64,000 nucleotides of DNA from Stomorhina lunata (lineage: Eukaryota; Arthropoda; Insecta; Diptera; Rhiniidae): positions 58,237,775-58,301,774 of the forward strand of contig OW121744.1 of assembly GCA_933228675.1 (NCBI GenBank), written 5' to 3'. This document shows positions 1 to 11,300 of this stretch, piece after piece. Within the stretch, counting starts at the first letter, position 1. The number at the start of each line of letters is the position of its first letter. The notes beneath the pieces were generated by a model. That model did no database searches and was not told the origin of the DNA. It saw only the letters and a list, made by a program, of their open reading frames with translations. The position numbers and the translations under genes are program-made.

Positions 1-529
1 AGAAATGAAAACAATTTTAAGAGATTTCCAAACATTATTAGACGATAACATAATGAGAAATGTAAGGACGTAAAGGAAACGCTGCAATTTCTTTGACCTT
101 TTTTCCATTTTTTTGTGTCCAAAAAACATCAAAATAAAATAAACAAGAGATGTGTTTTCGGGCGATAACAATTTATTGAATAATTTTATTTGTGTAAGAC
201 TTTTTTTAAATTGGTTTTTATTCAATCTGTAATTAAAAAAAAAAAATACTTTTTGTGAATTTCTATAAATTTTTTACATGTCAAAAATTGTTTTTTGATA
301 GTTTAAAAAGTATTTTGTTTAATTGCAGTTTATATCGATCACGGTATTATCGACATTTTATCTTCTCCACAAGCCAATCTACATGGTTGCATTTCTTTTA
401 TCAGCTGACAGCCGTTACTACGTTAGTTACGATTTGTGAATAGGATCTGTAACTATCTGTTAACTATTTTTTAGTATCTGTTTAACTAATTTCGACTTTA
501 GTTACGATTTCTGAATATGCGCCAATGAG
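1..529. other. AT-rich Camta intron, nothing recognised
   Basis: No exon, RNA gene or clear repeat boundary seen on either strand. It is part of the Camta intron that continues past the left edge. Confidence 0.6.
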
Positions 530-955
530 TCGATGTTTTGTGATAAAGCACTATCCAGAACCACAGTATATCTAGAATTTAATAGTGGCCGTAGTTCCGC
601 CTCTGGCGAATTCCGTGAAGGTTGTCTAAAATCGGTTGTTGTACAACAATACATTCCAAGAAGAAGCAAGTGTTTGTTTGCTTCTTCCGGCAAATGGATC
701 ATGTGGCAACTGTTCCGCTTGATCAATGGAGAACTGTCAATTCAAAGTTCTATCCTGACTTGACAATGAGTTTTTCATGTTTCCGAATATTCAAAGAGAA
801 CTGCGTAACCGAAAAAGCTGTTAAAGCGTTTGGAAAGTGTCTTAAAAGGTATGGAAATCCTGCTTTAACAAAAGGTTTGAGCAAATACAATTGTATGGAC
901 CATCAAGAGGAACATGGAAAAACTAAAGTAAATCGAAACACAGAAAACCAAAATT
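530..955 (+). pseudogene. Degraded mariner transposase remnant with an internal deletion
   Basis: Two mariner-like patches are joined: at 533-645 FCDKALSRTTVYLEFNSGRS then GEFREGCLKSVV (the N-terminal helix-turn-helix part), and from about 660 QVFVCFFRQMDHVATVPLDQ then WRTVNSKFYPDL, which in mariner lies in the catalytic half. The roughly 150 residues between them, including the first catalytic Asp, are absent. Frames change between patches and the 3' part is unreadable. It is a long-dead copy inside a Camta intron. Confidence 0.65.
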
Positions 956-2187
956 GACAATATCTGATAGAAATAAAGACAATTGTCCTTTCTTCAACAT
1001 TTTTAATTTTAACATTTTTTATATCACTCCAATTACTTTTGATGGAGTCTTTTACATCTAATTGTATTGTAATAAGGCGGTTTCCCACCTTATTAAATAA
1101 TTTTATTTGTTATTAATTTATTATTTTTAATATAAATTATATCTGGGTCAAACAAGGCTATGCAGCCAGTGTTCGTCCTCAGATTTGGTTGTCACAGTAG
1201 TCTAAAAAGAACTTCCTGTGTCTGACCAATTATTTAGTTATAGTTTTATTTAATTATAAAAATGAAGTAATACGCTTTTAGTTTTAAGGTGTTTATTGTT
1301 TAAAAGTTGCATCGAGAATGACAAAATCAATAACTAACTTAGATCAGGTCAAATACATAAGTCGTCTAGTACAAAGGGAATTCGAAAAAATATAAAAACA
1401 GTGTAATAGGGATAAGAAAATAATAATGAGCGTGAGAGCTAATATTAATTGTTACGCTCTTTATTATTGATGAACAATATCATAAAGAATTTTGTATAAC
1501 AGTTAGTGATAAATGATTAGGGTGTTCGGTCAACAAATAAAATACAATAAATACAAAAATATAAAACATGATAATAAACAATAATAATGATGCAAAATAA
1601 TAATTTTAATAATAATTTGAAAATAATATATATCCCATTTTTAATAAAATAATAATTATAAAAATGAATAAAATAATATTTAATTCAGGCTGCTACAGTA
1701 TAAAATTAAGCAGACTTTGAGCCCCTATTGAAACCTAAATGGATGTATTTGATTTGATATTCGATTTTTATGAACTTTTTAAAAACCTATTATTTTCGAC
1801 ATGGGTGCAAAATTTTGTCCTTGGTTTAAGGTTTTTTGGATTTGCCCATATGCAATAGGTAATCACTGTGCATTCAGGACATAAGGCTTTCATTTATAAA
1901 ACTTTTCATATATTTAGGTAGCAGGTTTTACCATTAATGACATAAGTGTTAAAAATTATGAATATTTCTTTAGATTGTACATGATATTATAGTGAATGTT
2001 AAATGTTTAAATTTAAGTGTTAGTATATAAAGAAAATTAAAAGCACACAAAATTTTACAAATAAATAGAAATAAATAACACAAATGTTGTATTTATGAAT
2101 GTGTGAGTGTATTAGAATGTAACGAATGTCAAGAATGTACAAAATAACAAGAATACTCTTTTTTGAATTTTCCATTAAAATTAGTTA
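956..2187. other. AT-rich Camta intron, nothing recognised
   Basis: Only simple AT-rich sequence with short A/T and AAT runs. I found no exon with matching phase on the minus strand. Confidence 0.55.
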
Positions 2188-2240
2188 TTATTATTATTAG
2201 TAGTAGTAGAAGTAGTGGTAGTAGTAGTAGATATGTAGTA
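2188..2240. repeat. TTA/TAG trinucleotide microsatellite
   Basis: Runs of TTA followed by TAG, with one AAG and one TGG interruption, just downstream (in gene sense) of the last Camta exon found. Confidence 0.8.
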
Positions 2241-2267
2241 GATTATGATGACTTTTAAATAACTGAC

Positions 2268-2396
2268 CTACAACAGCATCAATATTTTTATTTGGTAAAG
2301 TTACATCGTCATTACAATCATCATTATCAATCGTCGATGTATCATCATCGTTATTTTTGTCTGGCAAAGGACTTGAATCACCAGTTGATACTTCGC
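2268..2396 (-). CDS. Camta: Camta exon n: acidic linker, last exon found
   Basis: 129 nt. After an AAATTAG acceptor it reads (C)EVSTGDSSPLPDKNNDDD, then an Asp/Asn-rich stretch ending NKNIDAVV before GTCAGT. Acidic composition and phase fit. The acceptor lacks a strong pyrimidine tract, so the exact 5' edge is less sure. The following exons, with the IQ motifs, must lie left of the window. Confidence 0.8.
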
Positions 2397-5300
2397 CTAA
2401 TTTGGTTAATAATTTTGAAACGCATAGTTTTTTTTTATTTTTTTGGTTAAGAAACGAAATTAAACAAAAAATTTAATTAAACGAACAGAAAATTAAAATA
2501 AATATATATTTTTTTTTTGGAAATTAATAAAACATTTTTTTTTTAAAGAAAAAGTAAAGGATTTTAATATGCAGTGATTGAAAAATGGGGAAAGGGATAA
2601 AAGTTTTAAATAATTGGTTTATTATATTGTCGATTGTTTAACTTACACAAAGCGAAATCCATTTTCCTTAAAGGTGATAAAAGGGAATTCGTTGTATTTG
2701 TTGTTGTACCAATGGTATCCAAAGGTGACTCCATGGAACTGTTGAAATTTTCATGTGCATCAAGACTATGAAATGATGGAAAAATGAATAATTATTATAT
2801 AACAAAGAGTCTTTTCATAAATGTCCAAAAAATTAATATAAATTATAAAAAAAACGTTGCTATAACAATTGAAATTACCTGTGCAAACGTGTTAAATCCT
2901 TAAATGTTTTCATGGGCTTCGTTCTAATGTCCATGCTTATGCCACTATCAATTGACGATCGTTTCGAAAAACGACTGCTGTTGGGTGGACTTTGATTACT
3001 GTAAATGAAATATATTTATTTAATAATCCATTGACAATAAGATGAAAAAGAGAAGTAATGTGTGTTATTTTTAGAGGTATAGAACTTCGAATTGAAATAA
3101 AACACAAGAAAATCGTTTTAATGTCCATCAATTTGGCTTTATTGGAAGGATAATTTTATGCCATTAATGTTTAAATATCATTTCGGGCATGTGGCCGCCG
3201 CGGCTGGCTCGAATAAAGCCAATTCTACAGGTCCAATTTTCAACTACTTTTTCGAGCATATGGGGCCGTATGTTGGCAATAAAGCCACGAATGTTGGCTT
3301 CCAAGTCCCCTAACGTTTCTGGTTTGTTGGAGTAGACGAGCGACTTCACATATCCCCAAAGAAAATAATCCAGTGGTGTCAAATCGCACGATCTTGGTGG
3401 CCAATTGACAGGTCCATTCCACGAAATTATGCGCTCATCGAATGTTTCCTTCAATAAATCAATTGTGACGTGCGCTGTGTGGCATGTAGCGCCGTCTTGT
3501 TGGAACCACAACTCATCCACATTCATGCCATCCAAGTGGGGAACAAAGTAGTCGGTTATCATGGCTCTATACCGGTCTCCATTTATGGTAACTGACTCTC
3601 CAGCATTATTTCGGAAGAAGTGTGGCCCAATGACTCCACCAGCCCATAGAGCACACCAAACAGTCAGTTTTTGTGGATGTAATGGCGTCTCAAAGGTCTC
3701 ATGTGGATTCTCTTCACTCCAAATGCGGCAATTTTGCTTGTTGACGTAGCCATTCAACCAAAAATGAGCCTCATTACTGAACAAAATTTTGCGATGAAAA
3801 TCAGCATCGAGATCAATCTCATTTTCGGCCCATACACCAAAATCACGACGCATTGCATGGTCTCGCGGCTTTAATTCTTGCACAAGCTGGATCTTGTAAG
3901 GTCGCAAGCCAAGATCTTTGCGCAAAATCTTCCATAAAGTTGATGGACAAAGCTCCAATTGCTGTGCACGGTGGCGAATCGATTCATTCGGGTCCTCTTC
4001 AACACTTTGCTCTACAGCGGCAATTGTTTCTTCGGTGCGCACTGTTCGACGTCGCTGCGGATGCGTATTATCACATAGAGTAAACGTAGTTCGAAAACGA
4101 TCCATGGTTAACCGAATTAATTGCTCTGATGGACGATTATGTCGACCATAAAATGGACGGAGCTTGCGGTAAACTTCGCGAACTGAACCATTATTTTCGA
4201 AATAAATTTGCACGATTTGCAAGCGTTGTTCTTTTGTCAACCTGTTCATGATGAAATGGCAAACCAAACTAAATATTAATCACTTGACAGCTGACAAAAT
4301 GGCCTCCAGTTAAAAAAGTGATGCCAACTTAAAGTTCTATACCTCAATAAAAAACACCCGATACAATTACGACATAAAAATTATATGGACAAAAAAGTAA
4401 ATATACATCGTCGAATACGACCCCCTGATGCCGCCTACACTACTATGTTCATATGTTAATCGACTATATAATTTTTAAATTTTGTCACAATCAGTCTTTT
4501 TCGACAACGGGTATAGAGCTAAGCCTAAGTATAAACTTATTGACACCATCAACCTCGCCTCTTTGGTACAGGTAGTCACTGAAGATTTATGGCTTCATTG
4601 TAGAATATTACAGCAATTTCAAATTTCCGGAAGTAACAACAATAACAGGCAACAAGGATTGACTTTTGTTGCCATCTACAATATGATTAATAATTGAAAA
4701 GGCAACTGAGTTTCTGTTTCCTGTTATTAGTTGACGTATGGCAACTGCCATTTTGGCAATAGTTGGTTTCGTTTAGTGAATATAGATCATCCACATCATG
4801 GCATGTCGCCATTATCGTGCAGTCGTTCGCGTATGATATCACTTCTACTATTAATTTAACCGTCAAGCGATGTTACAGAATCCTTCAATAATGCTTAACC
4901 ATCCAAAGCGATGCTATTTTGATGTTAATGCTTCAAAACCTCAAGACCCACAGTTTTTAACATAAGTAATTAATATGTCTCTTAGAACTATGGTAATACC
5001 CTTGGCGTAGAAGTTGGGTAAAGTGGTATCATTATTAAAACCTGAGAAAAATAAGAACCCAGGAGAATCATGCAGGCCAATCATCTCTCTGTCATCTATA
5101 GCAAAGACTCCCACCGAGTCGGATGCAACATCACCAGCTGCATCACATTAACATGGATTTTATAAAAAACACAGTCCAACTATTAAGATGACTGCCATCA
5201 TCACAAATATATGTCGTTCATCCATATAGGCATTTGACACGGTCAGTCATAGAACCCACTTTGAAGAAATTACCCATACAAGTCTCCCAAATTCCATCAA

Positions 5301-8300
5301 AAGATGGGTTGTAAGTATGTGTAGCCGCAAGTCATTTGTAAAGTTTAGAGCAGACCTATCCATTTGTGGTAAAAAGATTTTAAAGCTCTTATGGTCAGTG
5401 TTGCCAGATTTTAATTTTTCTTCACATATTCGAGCAGTCTTAATATAATCGAGCAAAAAATTCGAATCTGGCAGCACTGACTTTGAATAGTTCACTAGCT
5501 TTGTGAGCGGGAAAAACATAGTTAAATCTCGGTCATACATAGTGTGTCGGTGTGAAAGCTCAAAAGCTCTTTTGTAAAAGTTCGCACATTGTGCTGTTGG
5601 GCTGGACGGCTCCGGCTTATAGACTAAAAGTCCAAATTTAAGAAACTTTTTTACTACTAGGAAACTGCAGCTTTTACCAGCCAAATCATAGCAACGCTCT
5701 TCACCATTTAAGCAAAGGAACTACAGCTTGAATTAAATGTCTTAGTCGACGATGGTAAAATTCCGACAAAAACCTGCCCAAAAATATTGTGAGTGATATT
5801 CGACAGCTTATACTCGTTCTCAGGACATGCCACTGCAAGTTGCGATAAATAACGGTGTAGGAATAAGTCCCTCCGATGGCAAAGAAATCCTACATGTGGC
5901 GAATAAAACTATTGGTCGGTCAGTGGCAAATTATGCTGCACCAATGTGGTGTCTAAATTTGACTGAAAAGCTGTGGAAAAACTCCAGAGCTGTCAAAATG
6001 CAACCCTTAGTACCGACTGCTTAAAATGTCCTCAGAATCCCATCTAAATGAAAAGACGAAGGTCCTACCACTTAAGAAACATATCCAAATGTAAACAAGG
6101 CAGTTCCCTCTGGGATGTCATCGCAGTCATCTAAACCACCATCCAACAGAGTTAAATCCCATTTGGCATGTCAAAAACGACCTTCGTGATATGCGAAAGC
6201 ACACCATCCAGCTGCTCAATATCACCTCATACAAAGCAGCTCTGAAACACATTCATAAAAACATGGTAACATCGACCATAACTAGCACCAGTACGACCGT
6301 TCTTTCACAAGACCTCTGCTGGTTCAAGATCTGAGCGATCTGAGTGCTAATGGAATGAGGGATATCGGTATGAAGAATAAACTCTCATTCCCTCACTCTC
6401 ATTCTACTTATTTTCCTGACAGCGGGTATAATGAGACTTCATACTGACAGATTAAGGATACACGCCAGGAACTCGTCTAGGTGTTTTAACATCAGCATGG
6501 GTATTCCGTGGGGGCAAATTACAACTTATGGTAGAAGGCCAATACACGGCATGCGGTTACAGGCGGTCATAGTAATGCCAGTATTTTATGCATTTGTTTA
6601 CAAAAATATTCATATAAAAAATATGTAATTAAATCTGGCAGCATTGAAAAAATCTGCCGCGCAGAAAAGTAGAATTTTGTTATACTTTTTTCAATTGCCG
6701 CTTCCAATTTGACAGATCCAAAAACAGCTTATTGCCGCCCGGAGCCTCGTACTTTGGCCTCCCATCTTTAACCGGGCTTTGTTGTTGTAACTGCGATATT
6801 ATTGGTAATGTCACAGAGGTAGCAGTCCTTGGTCGGAATTCTGATATGATGCCCGCTTTCCTACGGAAATGAAAGCGGGCATCATATATGAATTTTGAGT
6901 CAAATATTGACCGTTTCAGCTATATTAAACTCAATGATTTCTGTAGCGATCAAAACAAATTTTATTAAGGAAAGCTTTACATAGCGAATGTTTTCTAAAG
7001 GAAAGCTTTGGATGGCGAATGCTTTCTATAAGAGATCTTTCGATATTAAAAGTTTTCTATAGGAAAGCTTTCGATTATGTTTCTATAGGAAAGCTTTCCA
7101 TATTAAAAGTTTGATTTGGAATGATTCTATATGAAATCTTTTGATATTCAAAGTTTTATGGAGAATATCAAAAGTTTTCTATAGAAAATCTTTCCACATC
7201 GAAAGTTTATTATTAGGAAGCTTTTCGAAATCAAAAGATTTATATAGGAAATCTTTAGATATTGGCATTTTTATATTGTAAAGCTCTGAATATGGAATGC
7301 TTATAATAGAAAGCTTTGGATATTAAAAGTAACCTTTAGGAAATCTTTTGATATACATAAATGGTTTTTAATCCGAAATATTTTGACGACAAATGTTTTA
7401 TATGAGAAATCTTTTGATATTGAAAGTTTTCTATAGAAAATCTTTCAATATCAAAAGTTTGGTATAGGAAGGAAACCTTTTGACATCGAAAGTTATATCC
7501 GGAAAGTTTTCGAAATGTAATGTTTTTGATTAAAAGCTTTTTATATTTAAAGTTACATATAGGAAAGCTTTGATATTGAACGTTTTTTTTTATAGAAAAG
7601 TTTTATAAAAGAAATCGTTCGATATCGAAAGTTTATTATAGGAATGCTTTCGACATTGAAAGTTTTTATTAATAAAACTTTAGATAAATAATCAGGGGTG
7701 TCATAGAAACCAATTTCATTGGTATTGGTTTTGAAAACGACAAAAAATTAAATTGGTGTCATGAATTCCAATATTATTGTTCGAACTACATTTTCTATTG
7801 GTTTTATGTGTCACAGAAAATAATATTATTGGTTTAGTACTGGAAATAAACCAAGCAACTTACAGTTAACAGATTTCATTTCAAAATTGGTATATCTATT
7901 TAAAACAAAGGCGTTACTGACCAACTGGTGCCTTTTCAGCCTTGTGGGGGATAAAAAAGGGTAAATTCAGTAACGATATGATTCCCAAACTAAAAACAAT
8001 AGAACTAAAACTTAAATCGAGTTTGGATCAGCTACAAAAATAACAGTACAAGTGGTAAGTAATTTTCGAAAAAAAGGGGAGAAAAAGAGAAAATTTTTTT
8101 TGGTACTTTTTAGCTTTAATTTTCAAATAAAAAGAGATGGGTGAAAAGTTTACATAGAATTTGTTATCATGTAATAAGATAAAAGCAAGTTTTGGTACTT
8201 TTTTGTGTCTTTGAAATCAATGAACCTTATCGACAAACATAAAGAATTTCAAAAATAGGGAAAATTGTAAGGCTATTCTTTGTGTAAAGGTACTGACGAA

Positions 8301-11300
8301 GCAAATGCATATCAATTTAACGGATATCAAATGTAAGTGACAATCGTCCTTTGATTGACTGTGGTTGGTTTCTTGGTGTAGGTAGATTACATTTTTTCCA
8401 GTCCGCAATTCGGTCATTTCATGATGTTGGGGTATACAAGCTTCATTTATCCAAATAGCAGCGTTTGCTTTATATCTATACCACAAACATCGCAAAAAAC
8501 TGAAAGTTTTTCTTCAAATACGTTTTTTTAATAATTTTTATTTTATTTTTTTATTTGATTTTTGATGTTTCAAAAAAATTTCGAATGAAATAATAAACTA
8601 TTGATTCGAACATTTTGTTTGATTTAAAACCAATAATAACAAAACCGACTTGGTTTCATGACACCAAATATAACCAGTATTGGTTTTCAAAACCGAGAAA
8701 TTTAAAAACTGACTTGGTTTCTATGACACCCCTGAATGACAGTTTTTTTATTGGAAAGCCTTTGCAGTGGAATGTTTTTAGTAGAAAGTTTTAGATATTA
8801 GAAGTTGCCTATAGGAAAGCTTTTAATATTTAATATTTAAGAAATCATTATAGATCCAACCGAAAGCTCTAAGATTTAAAAAATTTCTAATATTTGTTGA
8901 TGCAACGACACATAATTTGGGGAACAAGTTAGAGCTTTTTAAAAAAATACTTAAATAACTAATTTTGATCAAATTGCCTTAAATTTTTGTGAGGTTTTTT
9001 TCAAAAAGAAGTGTATTTGCATTTGATCCCAAATCTGTTACATTTATTTATTAATGTAACAGACCAATTTATTGATAAAAAGCCAAAAAATGTTTGCGGA
9101 GAAACCAAATTCCTCGACGCGTTTCGATGGTTGGTTAAGCCATCTCTTCAGGAGGATTATCCCCAATTTAGACAGATCGAAAACCTCGCATTATTACTAA
9201 ATTTACAAACATAACTATTAAGAATTATGTTCATAAACCAAAAGTAAAAGCGTAGATTATCGACTGAACAAAAACAAACATTTTTCAGTTTTCATCTACC
9301 TTCACTTCCCATTTTTTGTGTTAAATGCATTCACAAAAAAAATCAATTTCAAAAAAGTGTTATTTAGGACCTTTCTACATGAGGCCAACGGTATGTAGAG
9401 TTGGGTTTTAGAACCTATATTTTTATGCATTACGTACATCAACAAATCAATCTTATATATTATATCGAGAGCCTATATTTAATACCGTCTATGAACCAAA
9501 TTTTTTTAAAATCACTTTTTAATGAAAAACTGCTTTTTTTATAATAGTAACACCACTTTCAATAAAAATCAGAGAGAAGAAATCTATTTTAGAACTTTGA
9601 CTTTAATATATTCTAAAAAAAAATAATAATGACTTCTGTTTAAATATTTTGGATATTAACAGTTTTTTGCCCCTCATTAAAAATATTCTATTTGGTTTAT
9701 AGTCGGTATTGAATATAGGCTTACGATATCTTGTAAACTAGAGTTATTTCGTAAAAATTACAATAATGTTTCGATACAGTGTTTCCTAGTTATCTAGTCA
9801 ACATTTCTTATGCCTGAAAATTTTCTTTCCCTGATTTATTCTAAAAGAAAAAAATATTTATTACCTCGACACTGCAACTGGCCTTAAAAATACTCCGTCA
9901 TGACTGCGTTGTGAGTCACTGGAATCGAAAATGGCAAAAGATCGGTGATCATCACTGTCCTCATTACTTAGCTAATAAATAATGAACAAAACATTAGCAA
10001 ATAACAAAATATTTAAATGCAATGAAAGCTATAACTTACCGAATATTTATTAAGATTTATAGACAAACTAGTTAAGGAGCCTCTACTTTGTTTGCGTTGG
10101 CGTTCGTGTTCCAAGCGATAAATTTCCGCAACAATATTTTTGTGACTAAAATCGAAAAACAGATAAGGAAAATTAATGGAAATTATAAAAATATTCGTAA
10201 ATCGAATACCCTTTATGATCGGCCACATCCAAAGGAGTTTGTTGTGAATGATTTTTAATCTTCAAAGCATTTTGATTCCATTTATACAACAAAATGGCAG
10301 TATCCAAATGACCACGAGAACAGGCCCAGGTCTAAATTATATTAACAAAATATTAATTGCAATTTGATATTATACAATTTGTTAACAAATATACTTACCA
10401 AAGGTGTATAGCCATGTGAGTCCTGACTGAAGGCATCTATTTCAGTTTCCAATATAATATGAGGATTTTCTGAACGCCAATTCAGTAGAGCACAAACTAG
10501 TTTATTATAACCCAAAGCAGCTGCTAAATGTAAAAGCGTCATGCCTTTGTAGCCCGAGTTCCAGTTGCTGCTACCTGAAGCACTGCTTTGCCAGGACATT
10601 TTTGTCAATTGATGACAATAATTGACCAATTTTTCCTCTAGATTTCCCTGCAGCGAAAATATTTGTTGCGAAGCCGATACTGTAACAGCCTCACCTTTAG
10701 TTTGCATAGTCTCCTCAATGGTGGTGAGACGATTGTATAGCGAGAACTTGTAAAGGCAATCATTAGTGTTGGCATCAAAGGGCGCCTCTTGACAGGTCAT
10801 CATTTTGTACTCAAACATTACAGAATCTGAGATGACAAAACCATCACAGGATACCTGTAAAGTGGCATAGCCCACTTCATGCGATGGACAATAGCAACGC
10901 AAAACACCCTCTTGCACTAAAACAGTGGGTACTGGATGCGAATCGAATAGTACCGTGTAGTGAGCATCTAGGGACCAAGGGCCCGCTACCAAAACTTTGA
11001 CACCACCCTCCGGATAGGACCAGTCTGGACTGAAATCACATATTTTCAAAACCTTTTTGTCACAACTCAGGGCTGATGTTGAGCTACTATCATACTGGGA
11101 AAGCTGGTGTAAATTTTGGCATGAAGAATTTACACTTAATGCCTCATTAGCAGCCACTCCTGACACAGCTTGTTCCAAGGCCGTATTTGTAAGAGCCTGT
11201 TTATCATCCAAATCTAATTCGGGAAATTCTACCAACATATCAAATGCATCCAAATTGGCAAAGACATCATCAGTATCTTCATCGTCAGCCTCGGCTCCTC

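Noticed and set aside
8217..8495. 92-codon minus-strand gene
   Set aside because: It lies inside the non-autonomous CAGGGGTGTC element, shows no known domain, and the second copy does not keep the frame.
9018..9272. Penelope retroelement
   Set aside because: Only the hammerhead-like motif fits; no reverse transcriptase or GIY-YIG sequence was seen nearby, so I keep the element unnamed.
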